Made by a program: the position numbers and the translations under genes. 64,000 nt of DNA from an uncultured Planococcus sp. Its GTDB lineage: Bacteria > Bacillota > Bacilli > Bacillales_A > Planococcaceae. The stretch covers positions 487,265 through 551,264 of the forward strand of contig CANNAE010000001.1 of the NCBI GenBank assembly GCA_947502505.1, in the 5' to 3' direction. This document shows positions 56,185 through 64,000 of this stretch, piece after piece. Every line of letters starts with the position of its first letter. Position 1 is the first letter of the stretch. Under the pieces are notes generated by a model. The model had not been told where the DNA came from. It was given only the letters and a program-made list of their open reading frames with translations, and did no database searches.

Positions 56185-56213
56185 TTGATATGACAACGCT
56201 TCCCCTATATAAT
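56185..56213 (+). promoter_or_regulatory. sigma-A promoter of ctaG
   Basis: TTGATA, 17-bp spacer, consensus TATAAT. It lies 34 bases before the ctaG start and downstream of the ctaF terminator, so ctaG-ctaM is a separate unit. Confidence 0.78.
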
Positions 56214-56246
56214 GAGGTTACTTAAGGAAAAAGGAGGTACGGTCTA

Positions 56247-57173
56247 ATGCCAATCAGCATTTTCGGCTTCGAGGCATTGTGGAGCCCCTGGTATTTTGGA
56301 TTTCTCGTACTGATTACACTTTTATATTTTGGGGTTACCATTAAGTGGAGACATAAATTCAGCGGCAGTGAGCCGCTTGAGACAAAGCAGGCATTGCTCT
56401 TCGTGTCAGGGATGGCCCTGATCTATCTATTGAAAGGCTCTCCGATTGATTTGCTTGGGCACATCACTTTGACGATGCATATGGTCCAGATGGCGCTGTT
56501 GTTGCTGCTGGCTGCCCCGCTCATCATCATGGGGATCCCTTCCTATCTATGGCGGGCATTCATCAAATTGCCGGTGGTCAATCCGCTATTCATGTTTTTC
56601 ACGAAGCCGTTGATCGCCTTGTTGCTATTCAGTTTGTTCTTTTCCGTTTACCATTTGCCTTTGGTTTTTGACTTCGTCAAGCAGGATATGCTGATCCACA
56701 GCATCGTCAGTACCTTGCTGTTCGTGTCGGCGCTGCTTTACTGGTGGCCGGTCGTCAATAACCTGGAAGGCATGCACAAATTCCATGGCCTCAAAAAACT
56801 GGGATATTTATTCGGGCTCAGCGTGTTGATGACGCCAGCCTGTGCTTTAATCATCTTCAGCACGACACCGTTCTACGCTACCTACTCGGATGGAGACGCT
56901 TGGATGCAAGCGATGGCTTTATGTGTGCCTGCAGGGACCTTGGCGCAGCTTAACTTGTCAGGCCCGGAACTGTTCACGAATATGTCGCTCATCGAAGACC
57001 AACGGACAGGCGGCATTACGATGAAAATTATCCAAGAATTGGTATTTACCGTATTCATTTGGCTCGTTTTCCACGAATGGCTTAAAAACGAAACAGCCAA
57101 TGCCGATGAAATCACCGCTAAAGTCTTGCAGGACCGTAAAGATATGGCGTATTACAGACATAATGGGCAATGA
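56247..57173 (+). CDS. ctaG: cytochrome c oxidase assembly factor CtaG
   Basis: 308 aa with about seven TM helices. Caa3_CtaG family landmarks: HITLTMHMVQMALLLLLAAPLIIMG (residues about 72-96), SVYHLPLVFDF and the C-terminal QELVFTVFIWLVFHEW. In B. subtilis CtaG is needed for active caa3 oxidase, probably in CuB/CuA site assembly. AAGGAGGT upstream. Followed after 20 bases by the DUF420 gene. Confidence 0.93.
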   Translation: MPISIFGFEALWSPWYFGFLVLITLLYFGVTIKWRHKFSGSEPLETKQALLFVSGMALIYLLKGSPIDLLGHITLTMHMVQMALLLLLAAPLIIMGIPSYLWRAFIKLPVVNPLFMFFTKPLIALLLFSLFFSVYHLPLVFDFVKQDMLIHSIVSTLLFVSALLYWWPVVNNLEGMHKFHGLKKLGYLFGLSVLMTPACALIIFSTTPFYATYSDGDAWMQAMALCVPAGTLAQLNLSGPELFTNMSLIEDQRTGGITMKIIQELVFTVFIWLVFHEWLKNETANADEITAKVLQDRKDMAYYRHNGQ

Positions 57174-57193
57174 CCCAAAAGGAGTTTACTTAA

Positions 57194-57655
57194 ATGAATT
57201 TGCCGCTATTGCCAACCATTAGTACATTTTTTATCGTCTTGAGCGCCGTCTTGGTGGCGATCGGATGGAACTTGATCCTCAAACGCCGTATCGAAGCACA
57301 TAAAAAAGTGATGCTTGGGGCGGGGGCTGCCGCTTTAACTTTCTTTATCATCTATGCCTCAAGGACACTGTTCATCGGAAATACCGCATTCGGCGGGCCG
57401 GATGAGCTGAAAATCTACTACACGGTTTTCTTGATTTTCCATATTACGCTCGCGACTATCGGGGCGGTAATGGGGCTTGTAACCATTTACTGGGGCTTGA
57501 AAAACCGTCTCGATAAGCACCGCAAAATCGGGCCGTTTACGAGCGTTGTGTGGTTCTTCACAGCGATCACAGGCGTCATGGTGTATCTGCTGCTTTATGT
57601 ATTTTACGAAGGCGGAGACACGACCTCGGTATTCAAAGCAATTCTCGGAGGATAA
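57194..57655 (+). CDS. ctaM: DUF420 membrane protein (CtaM/YozB-like oxidase assembly factor)
   Basis: 153 aa, four TM helices, with conserved His residues at helix ends (RIEAHKKVMLGA near residue 35; FLIFHITLATIGAVMG near 90; HRKIGPFTS near 113). The DUF420 family includes S. aureus CtaM, required for an aa3-type oxidase. The partnership with ctaG in one unit supports a role in oxidase maturation here. The exact chemistry is unknown. Confidence 0.85.
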   Translation: MNLPLLPTISTFFIVLSAVLVAIGWNLILKRRIEAHKKVMLGAGAAALTFFIIYASRTLFIGNTAFGGPDELKIYYTVFLIFHITLATIGAVMGLVTIYWGLKNRLDKHRKIGPFTSVVWFFTAITGVMVYLLLYVFYEGGDTTSVFKAILGG

Positions 57656-57656
57656 T

Positions 57657-57692
57657 AAAAAGCACTGAGCAAATTTTGCTCAGTGCTTTTTT
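57657..57692. terminator. bidirectional terminator between ctaM and the AI-2E gene
   Basis: A5, stem GCACTGAGCAAA / TTTGCTCAGTGC, T6. Confidence 0.9.
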
Positions 57693-57700
57693 GATGGAGA

Positions 57701-58759
57701 TTAAACCTTGAATTCCATTTTGATGATTCCGGCTTCGCGTGCCGAAGTGAAGAGAATGACCAATAAAGGGCCGACGAAAAAACCAAGAAAGCCGATTAAT
57801 TGAAGGCCGATGAACATGGCGATCAATGTGGCGAGGGGGGAGAGGCCGATTTGGGTTCCCATTACTTTCGGTTCGACCGTTCTTCGGATGACCAATAGCA
57901 CTAAAGCCAAAATGGCAAGCTGCGTTCCCTGGACGATGTCCCCGACGATGAACATATAAATGAACCAAGGTGTCAGCACAATGATTGACCCGAGAATCGG
58001 GATAAAGTCGATGACCCAAATGACGAGCGACATGACTAATGCGTATTCAGGGGCGATAAACAATAAGGCGATCAATGCCACGGCAAAGATGATCAAGCTG
58101 ACGAGGAATTGGGCTTTTAAAAAGCCGAAGACGACATTGTTTAGCCTGGCGCTCATAAAGCGCACTTTCTCGGCAGTCGATTCCTTCAAGCGGTTGAACA
58201 GCATGCCTTTCAAATCCATCAAATCGAGCATGAACAAGAACAAGGCGATGAGAAAAACGATAAAGCTGACCAGAAATGAAGGAATGCCCGTCAACAAGTT
58301 GGTGACAGTGTCGTAATTGACGAAAGTCAAGATCCAGTCACGAATGCCTTCTGCAAAGGCGATCATTTCCGTCTCGAATGAATTGACGACTTCCACCGGC
58401 ATTTCGGCAGTGGACCGGAGGAAGAATGCTTCAACTTCCCCCCACATATGCGAAAGGGAGTTGGTATACTCTGGAACCATTTTTGAAAATTGTATAATTT
58501 GCCCAACTAATTGCGTGATGATCCAGTAAACTAAGCCGGAAGCGATGACGAGGAAAAGAATAAACACCGTGATGACCGCACTTTTACGTTCCCATTTAAA
58601 CCGTTTCTGCATAAATTTCACGAAAGGTTCAAGGAAGATGGCGGTGAGCAACGCGATGATCAACGGAACTGCAATCGGCAATATGTATATAGAGATTAAC
58701 GCCACAATAGCAATGACCAACAATATGGTGGCCAGTTTTTTATTAAACCACTTGCCCAC
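57701..58759 (-). CDS. AI-2E family transporter / YtvI-like permease
   Basis: 352 aa from GTG 58759 after AAGGAGGT. About eight helices in the UPF0118 pattern: paired N-terminal helices, a long extracytoplasmic segment (about 75-150), and the conserved WVIDFIPILGSIIVLTPWFIYMF block (about 238-260) followed by GLQLIGFLGFFVGPLLVIL. Family members export AI-2 or act as Na+/H+ antiporters; B. subtilis YtvI belongs here. Function unspecified. Confidence 0.85.
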   Translation of the reverse strand: MGKWFNKKLATILLVIAIVALISIYILPIAVPLIIALLTAIFLEPFVKFMQKRFKWERKSAVITVFILFLVIASGLVYWIITQLVGQIIQFSKMVPEYTNSLSHMWGEVEAFFLRSTAEMPVEVVNSFETEMIAFAEGIRDWILTFVNYDTVTNLLTGIPSFLVSFIVFLIALFLFMLDLMDLKGMLFNRLKESTAEKVRFMSARLNNVVFGFLKAQFLVSLIIFAVALIALLFIAPEYALVMSLVIWVIDFIPILGSIIVLTPWFIYMFIVGDIVQGTQLAILALVLLVIRRTVEPKVMGTQIGLSPLATLIAMFIGLQLIGFLGFFVGPLLVILFTSAREAGIIKMEFKV

Positions 58760-58805
58760 GATAAACCTCCTTCAATTGGCTGTATGAAACCTTGCGAAGC
58801 ATATG

Positions 58806-58835
58806 TTTAAAAAAACCGCAGTTCGGATTGAACTG
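58806..58835 (-). terminator. terminator of the YugN-like gene
   Basis: CCGCAGTTC / GAACTGCGG stem, followed on the minus strand by T7. Confidence 0.85.
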
Positions 58836-58843
58836 CGGAAATT

Positions 58844-59209
58844 TTACGCTCTGATTTCGAACTCGGCAATTTCTTTTTTGATGGAAGCCAAAATTTCAGC
58901 GCCGGTTTTCAATAGGTGGTCCGGGAAATGCTCGTCTTCACCATATTCAATGCCGTGCGGGTAGTAATGCTTGCCGATAACCGGTTTCAAGACGCGGACA
59001 GTCGCATCGTTGGCATCGACATCTCCATCGATCGCATAAGCGAAAACGCGCAAGTAATAAGTGCCTTCACGGACGATGAATTTGCGGTCGTAAGTGACAC
59101 GCTCATAATCCCATTGGCCTTCTTTCGTTAAGCCATGCTTGTTCATGATGTCTTCAAGCAATGTAATATCCACTTCGATGTTCTCTAGTCCTGTATTTTC
59201 AAAATACAT
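58844..59209 (-). CDS. YugN-like family protein
   Basis: 121 aa from the ATG at 59209 (MYFENTGLENIEVDITLLEDIM), preceded by GAGGAGGAG; the longer reading is rejected. WDYERVTYDRKFIVREGTYYLRVFAYAIDGDVD and KHYYPHGIEYGEDEHFP are YugN-family blocks. Soluble protein of unknown function found across Bacillales. Own terminator, so monocistronic. Confidence 0.85.
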   Translation of the reverse strand: MYFENTGLENIEVDITLLEDIMNKHGLTKEGQWDYERVTYDRKFIVREGTYYLRVFAYAIDGDVDANDATVRVLKPVIGKHYYPHGIEYGEDEHFPDHLLKTGAEILASIKKEIAEFEIRA

Positions 59210-59349
59210 GGGATCTCCTCCTCTATAACAAAAAAAGACTGAATGCTCCTTTAATAATAGATCATATTTTGGGTACATGCAATGGCTAGATTGTGTCAGA
59301 ATGCAGGCGGCTGTTATAATAGGGAAAATGGGTGTCAGGAGCTGATTCA

Positions 59350-60414
59350 GTGAAGGACTTGTTACGCATCATGATTTTCTTGGCGATTGTCCTGATTGGG
59401 CTGTTTTACTTGGACCCGTCAATCAGCGAAAATGAATTGCTGGAAGCGCCTCGCCCGGCCGATCCTTTGCCGGCCGACAATTTGACAGAATCGGCGCTCG
59501 ATGTCGAAAGGCCAACGAGCGGGCTTTCCGTCCATATCGGGGAGCCGGCGGAAGAATGGCTAAAAGAGCATGGCAAGCCGGACCGTATCGAGCCTTCTGC
59601 GTTTGCGTATGAATGGTGGGTATACGACGCCGCATATTCCAATTTTGTCATGGTCGGGGTGAAGGAAGGCCGGATTATCCAAGTATATGCAGCAGGGGAA
59701 TCTACGGATGTTGAGCCCTATACAATCGGCCAGACGCTTGCCGACCTGTACAGGTTCACGATCGTCGAGAACGAAGTGACGGTGAAATACGGCACCAATA
59801 CTTATACATTCAATTTGAGCGAGCAAGACATGGATAAACGGATCCTCGTGAGATTCGAAGACTTGTATGCACAATTATATATCGACGCAGAAGACCAGCA
59901 ATTAGAGGCGGTCAGGTTCATGGATGCAGAGACCCTCATCCGCCATCAGCCTTACGATATGATGTACTCGGGAGACTTGCTCGTGACGCCGAGGCCGTCG
60001 TCAACCTTGCAGCGCTCGATCGATGACGCGAATGCGAAACAATTGGTCGATTTGACCAATGTCTACCGGCTTCGCCACCAGCGCTCCTTGGTCAAGGAGA
60101 ATATCGGCATCGGTTTATTGGCTGAACAGACGAGCGAGGAAATGGCGCGCATGGAATTCACTTCCGTCGAGATGGAAGTGGAGGATCTAGAAGCACGCCT
60201 GCAGGGGGCGGACATCCCGTTCGATCTTGCGGCGATCAACACGGCTTCGCGCTATTATGATGCAGCAGAGACTTTACATGGCTGGTTCAACTCCCCGAGC
60301 CACCGGGAAACCTTATTGAATACACAATACAACCAGATCGGCGTCGGCGTATTCGGCAAGTACTATAGCCAAATCTTGTTGAAGCAGGACAGCGGCGCCT
60401 ATGAAAGCCAATAA
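59350..60414 (+). CDS. ylbC: YlbC-like CAP/SCP-domain protein
   Basis: 354 aa from GTG 59350 with CAGGAG upstream. N-terminal signal/anchor (LLRIMIFLAIVLIGLFYL), a CAP-associated N-terminal domain (about 60-210: IGEPAEEWLKEHGKPDRIEPSAFAYEWWVY; GQTLADLYRF), and a C-terminal CAP domain (about 225-350: LVDLTNVYRLRHQ; LHGWFNSPSHRETLLNTQYNQIGVGVF). Extracytoplasmic; CAP domains act in cell-surface interactions. Length and order match B. subtilis YlbC. Confidence 0.88.
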   Translation: MKDLLRIMIFLAIVLIGLFYLDPSISENELLEAPRPADPLPADNLTESALDVERPTSGLSVHIGEPAEEWLKEHGKPDRIEPSAFAYEWWVYDAAYSNFVMVGVKEGRIIQVYAAGESTDVEPYTIGQTLADLYRFTIVENEVTVKYGTNTYTFNLSEQDMDKRILVRFEDLYAQLYIDAEDQQLEAVRFMDAETLIRHQPYDMMYSGDLLVTPRPSSTLQRSIDDANAKQLVDLTNVYRLRHQRSLVKENIGIGLLAEQTSEEMARMEFTSVEMEVEDLEARLQGADIPFDLAAINTASRYYDAAETLHGWFNSPSHRETLLNTQYNQIGVGVFGKYYSQILLKQDSGAYESQ

Positions 60415-60526
60415 GGAACCAGATGCCAAGTGCTGGCAAACAGGCAGGTGCCCCGCATCAGGAGTGAACGGTATATGAATCCGGAAAACAATCTGATATG
60501 ATGAAAGCGTAGAGGAGGAATGCAAA

Positions 60527-60973
60527 GTGATCATGACCTACGAATGGGTTAGTATAACTGACTCTGCGGACGAGCTGAGTGAAATGATACTGCAATCAGA
60601 GCAGGCCGCGACTTATCGCGAGGCCTATGACTCTGTCTATAGCGATAAACAATTGGCGAGAGAGATCCACGATTTCGCCAGGCTGAAGGAGCTGTACGAA
60701 GAAGTGCAGCGCTTCGGCAAATACCACCCCGACTATAAGCGGGTGATGAAGCAAATCCGGGTGGACAAGCGCCGGCTGGATTTGAATGAGAAAGTGGCCG
60801 AGCTGCGGCTCGCGGAAAATGAGCTGCAGGACTTGATGGACCAAGTCAGCTTTATCCTGGGCCGGTCGGTCTCAGAAGCAGTCAAGATTCCTTCGAGTAA
60901 TCCATTCTTTTCTTCGGATTCCTCCTGCGGAAGCGGCTGCGGGACAGGCGGCGGCTGTTCCTGTTCAGCATAA
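60527..60973 (+). CDS. ricF: YlbF/RicF, RNA-processing (Y-complex) regulator
   Basis: 148 aa from GTG 60527 (GAGGAGG eight bases upstream; the ATG two codons in is an alternative). Helical YlbF domain (MILQSEQAATYREAYDSVYSDKQLAREIHDF and on) with a Cys-rich tail CGSGCGTGGGCSCS. In B. subtilis RicF forms the RicA-RicF-RicT complex, which carries Fe-S clusters and directs RNase Y cleavage; the C-terminal Cys residues fit that. ylbD and ylbE, normally between ylbC and ylbF, are absent. Confidence 0.92.
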   Translation: MIMTYEWVSITDSADELSEMILQSEQAATYREAYDSVYSDKQLAREIHDFARLKELYEEVQRFGKYHPDYKRVMKQIRVDKRRLDLNEKVAELRLAENELQDLMDQVSFILGRSVSEAVKIPSSNPFFSSDSSCGSGCGTGGGCSCSA

Positions 60974-60974
60974 T

Positions 60975-61011
60975 AAAAAAAGTGCAACCTCAAAAGGGTT
61001 GCACTTTTTTT
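60975..61011 (+). terminator. terminator copy A after ricF (left flank of repeat element 4)
   Basis: A7, stem GTGCAACCT / AGGGTTGCAC, T7. The hairpin core is identical to 61322-61357. Confidence 0.92.
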
Positions 61012-61321
61012 AGGCTGTCGAGAAAGTTAAAAAGTCGTATTTTCCGAAGCTTATCGCACGACTCCGTGGGCTCGTGCCCAAGCCTCCTCAGCCGCTTCGA
61101 AACCCTTGTGCTCCTACATCTGCGTGGCAGATGCGTCGCAAATGAATGCGTTCAGCTAAGCTTCACTCATTCATTTCTTCCGGGGTCTCAGTCGTCTCGC
61201 TGATCCACCGGAGACGAGCGAACGCTTCTCCAAATACTTAGAGAGTTCGTTGATTTTTCATTATGGAATAGTCTCACACTCTTTTCATTAATAGAGGACA
61301 ATAGAATTCTTCAACACTCTG
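61012..61321 (+). mobile_element. terminator-flanked repeat element, copy 4 (long form, 310 bp)
   Basis: Begins AGGCTGTCGAGAAAG (the leading C is missing) and ends TTCAACACTCTG. Like copy 2 it contains the internal hairpin block (CATCTGC / GCAGATG, then AATGAATG / CATTCATT), while its flanking core is closer to copy 3 (GTGGGCTCGTGCCCAAGCCTCC). No supported ORF. Between convergent ricF and a GDPD gene; it fills the 382-base gap with its two terminators. Confidence 0.9.
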
Positions 61322-61357
61322 AAAAAAGTGCAACCTCAAAAGGGTTGCACTTTTTTT
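61322..61357. terminator. terminator copy B (right flank of repeat element 4), overlaps the GDPD stop
   Basis: A6, same stem as copy A, T7. The TAA of the minus-strand gene lies at its right edge. Confidence 0.92.
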
Positions 61358-62273
61358 ATTTGCGTTGTTCTTCTGCTGCCGAGATCAATTCGATGGCGAT
61401 GTCTGGCCGGTCAGTGATGATGCCTTTAGCGCCGGCGTGGATCAGCTTCTCCATTGCTTCCTTGTCGTCAATCACCCAATAATGGACCGGGATATTCAAG
61501 CGGTCCAAAAAGGCGATGAATCGTGGGGAATCGAGGCGGAATACCGAATGCTTCACCGGAATCTGTACGACATCCGCACGCGGTGCATACAGATGGCCGA
61601 ACTGGCTATTGAAGGAAGTGAAAGCTTTGCGCACTTCGTTTTCCCCTGCACCGAGCGCAACACGGTTTTGTGCATATAGATTGAAGCGGTCGATTTGCTC
61701 GTCATAGAAGCTGGTGACCACCACGCGGTCTTCTGCCCCCAAGGATTCGATCAAGCGCCAAAGCTTGGACGGGACCAGGCTGCCTTCATACGTATCAGGT
61801 GCGTCTTTAATATCGATATTGATGTACATCTGAGGGAATTTTTCCATCAATTCACGAAGCAGGACGACTTTTTCTCCTTTTCCGCGATAGGAATTTTCGC
61901 CATGCTCATCGACGAAATGATAGCCGAGGTCAAGCGTGCGCAACTCATCGAGCGTCATTTCGGCAACACGGCCGGCCGATCCGGATGTACGGTCGACAAA
62001 CTCGTCATGGAACACCAGAATTTCCTCATCATTGGTCATGCGGATATCGATTTCAAAACCGTGGACGCCGAGTTCAGCGGCGCGGTCAAAGGCTGCCATC
62101 GTATGTTCCGGCGCAAGTGAACTGCCGCCGCGATGGGCCAAGACGATCGGATGGCCGTAATCGAGAACGGCTTTTTGAGGCCGTTTCTGCGGTTCGGTAA
62201 ATGCTTTTGAGCCAGCCCATGCTGCTGCACCGACAGCGGCGGCGGCCAGGCCGATTTTAGTTTTCTTACCCAT
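61356..62273 (-). CDS. glycerophosphodiester phosphodiesterase family protein
   Basis: 305 aa. An N-terminal hydrophobic/Ala-rich segment (IGLAAAAVGAAAWAGS, residues 6-21) is a likely membrane anchor. GDPD motifs: LAHRGGSSLAPEHT near residues 45-58, EIDIRMTNDEEILVFHDE (catalytic/metal residues, about 74-91), and C-terminal HYWVIDD plus GAKGIITDRPD. It hydrolyses glycerophosphodiesters to glycerol-3-phosphate. It interrupts the usual ylbF-ylbG order. Start after GGGGGTAA. Confidence 0.9.
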   Translation of the reverse strand: MGKKTKIGLAAAAVGAAAWAGSKAFTEPQKRPQKAVLDYGHPIVLAHRGGSSLAPEHTMAAFDRAAELGVHGFEIDIRMTNDEEILVFHDEFVDRTSGSAGRVAEMTLDELRTLDLGYHFVDEHGENSYRGKGEKVVLLRELMEKFPQMYINIDIKDAPDTYEGSLVPSKLWRLIESLGAEDRVVVTSFYDEQIDRFNLYAQNRVALGAGENEVRKAFTSFNSQFGHLYAPRADVVQIPVKHSVFRLDSPRFIAFLDRLNIPVHYWVIDDKEAMEKLIHAGAKGIITDRPDIAIELISAAEEQRK

Positions 62274-62398
62274 TATGTATTACCCCCTGTTTTGGTAGTA
62301 TCCACATTATAGCGGAACGCTTCACTTGCTGTCAGTTTATTCGGTTGCGGCTTTTTTTAGACCTATGGTATTCTAGAGTTTAGAAAAGAGGGATAGAT

Positions 62399-62671
62399 AT
62401 GCATGATCGCCAAGGTCTGATTGTCTATGTGCATCAGCTCAAACAAGCAAAGTCCTTGAGGAAGTATGGACACGTCCATTTCATTTCCCGCAAATTGAAA
62501 TATGTCGTCGTCTACATGGACCAGGACAAAATCGAAGCCACGAAAGAAAAATTAACCAAACTGCCGTATGTCAAGAAAGTGCTGGAATCCCAGCGGCCTT
62601 TCCTTAAAACGGAATATGAAAACGCCAAGCCGGATAAAGCGAAAGAATACGATTATAAAATCGGCTTGTGA
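62399..62671 (+). CDS. ylbG: UPF0298 family protein YlbG
   Basis: 90 aa. [39 protein letters not shown] is the UPF0298 core; ferredoxin-like small fold expected. AGAGGGAT ribosome-binding site. Function unknown. Its TGA abuts the opposite gene's TGA, together forming TGATCA, so there is no intergenic space or terminator. Confidence 0.88.
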   Translation: MHDRQGLIVYVHQLKQAKSLRKYGHVHFISRKLKYVVVYMDQDKIEATKEKLTKLPYVKKVLESQRPFLKTEYENAKPDKAKEYDYKIGL

Positions 62672-63052
62672 TCATTGCATCGGCGGAATATAATGGTTGA
62701 GCCTGAGAATGGCAATGAGATGGCCAAAATAAATTTTGGTGTCTGCGTATTGCGAGGAATGCTTAACGTCCATGCGAATCGGCTCATGGCCTAATTGCTT
62801 GACTGTTTCCTCAAATACCGCCAGTCGCTTCGATCCGTCCGGTATGCCTTCTCTACAGAGATAGATCGGCATGAAATTGCCTTCTTGTGCTGGCTGGAAG
62901 GCAGCGGCAACGGAAACCACAGGCTGGCCGTCTTTCGTTTTTGAAACGAAAACGAATCCATGCATGAACCGTTCTTTATTGCTTTCCATTAATTGGCGAA
63001 GTTCATATATATCGCCGTACCCTTCTCCAAGCTCGATAAAACGTTGTATCAT
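62672..63052 (-). CDS. conserved hypothetical protein, 126 aa
   Basis: 126 aa, soluble alpha/beta composition: FIELGEGYGDIYELRQLMESNKERFMHGFVFVS at the N-terminus and IYFGHLIAILRLNHYIPPMQ at the C-terminus. Similar proteins sit between ylbG and rsmD in several Bacillales as far as I recall, but I cannot name a function. Start ATG with AAGGACG upstream. Convergent with ylbG (stops touching) and divergent from rsmD. Confidence 0.75.
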   Translation of the reverse strand: MIQRFIELGEGYGDIYELRQLMESNKERFMHGFVFVSKTKDGQPVVSVAAAFQPAQEGNFMPIYLCREGIPDGSKRLAVFEETVKQLGHEPIRMDVKHSSQYADTKIYFGHLIAILRLNHYIPPMQ

Positions 63053-63135
63053 TTAAAACACGTCCTTTCCAGAATCCATTCTAACATTAAGGGCGGCACT
63101 TGCAGTACTAAAATGATAAAGTAAGAGGCGATAGT

Positions 63136-64000
<865 letters not shown>

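Noticed and set aside
60473..60499. Eight-codon ORF (MNPENNLI) with AGGAGTG site upstream of ricF
   Set aside because: Very short, and it overlaps an AT-rich promoter-like stretch. Chance cannot be excluded, so it is not listed as a gene.

Overview
The window reads as chromosome of a low-to-mid G+C Gram-positive bacterium of the Planococcaceae (Planococcus/Planomicrobium type). This is inferred from gene order, which follows the Bacillus subtilis ykwC-ykyB-fadH-darB-ccpC-dapHL, ktrC-rnjA-rpoY-ykrA-def-ykyA-pdhABCD-speA-yktABC, ylaF-typA-ylaH/I/L/N-ftsW-pyc-ctaA/ctaBCDEFG-ylbC/F/G-rsmD-coaD backbone. Sporulation genes normally in these stretches are largely absent, and there are local insertions. 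No rRNA, tRNA, CRISPR array, prophage or transposase gene is visible.

Layout. 1-9.8 kb: 3' part of an RND exporter, an extended SDR, a Mn2+ riboswitch controlling a TerC-family Mn exporter, the sigI-rsgI pair, a KtrB/KtrD K+ channel subunit, a MarR regulator and a CPBP protein. 9.9-17.4 kb: ykwC, ykyB, fadH, darB, an MFS pump overlapping ccpC, and the dapH-dapL lysine/cell-wall pair. 17.8-23.4 kb: an MFS pump and a regulator-potABCD polyamine uptake operon with a clear promoter/operator. 23.6-35.5 kb: small ORFs, ktrC, rpoY-rnjA, ykrA, def, ykyA, the complete pyruvate dehydrogenase set pdhABCD and a lipoprotein deacetylase. 35.5-44.9 kb: speA, a nitronate-monooxygenase-like enzyme, yktA/B/C and the yla genes with typA. 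45-57.7 kb: ftsW, pyruvate carboxylase, and the heme A and caa3 oxidase biogenesis block ctaA/ctaB-ctaCDEF-ctaG-ctaM. 57.7-64 kb: an AI-2E permease, YugN-like, ylbC, ricF (ylbF), a GDPD, ylbG, rsmD and the start of coaD.

The most unusual structure is a family of four dispersed non-coding elements (239-349 bp) at 17474-17712, 38470-38818, 49616-49854 and 61012-61321. Each lies between two convergent genes and is bracketed by two copies of the same intrinsic terminator, so the terminator hairpin itself (about 33-37 bp) behaves as the duplicated target site. The elements share ends (CAGGCTGTCGAG... and ...CAACACTCTG) that form an imperfect terminal inverted repeat. They occur in both orientations and come in a short form and a form with extra internal hairpins. 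They look like non-autonomous mobile elements that target bidirectional terminators and leave each neighbouring gene with its own terminator.

Secondary observations: a 96-base near-palindrome upstream of the Ktr gene; three small ORFs with good ribosome-binding sites (38 aa at 23594, 23 aa upstream of rpoY-rnjA, 20 aa coupled to the ykzI-like gene); paired direct repeats just downstream of the polyamine-operon promoter; and palindromes in the pdh region. Functionally the window combines central carbon entry (pdh, pyc), aerobic respiration, K+ homeostasis (Ktr and the c-di-AMP sensor DarB), polyamine supply (speA, potABCD), RNA turnover (RNase J1, RpoY) and cell-wall precursors (dapH/dapL, ftsW).
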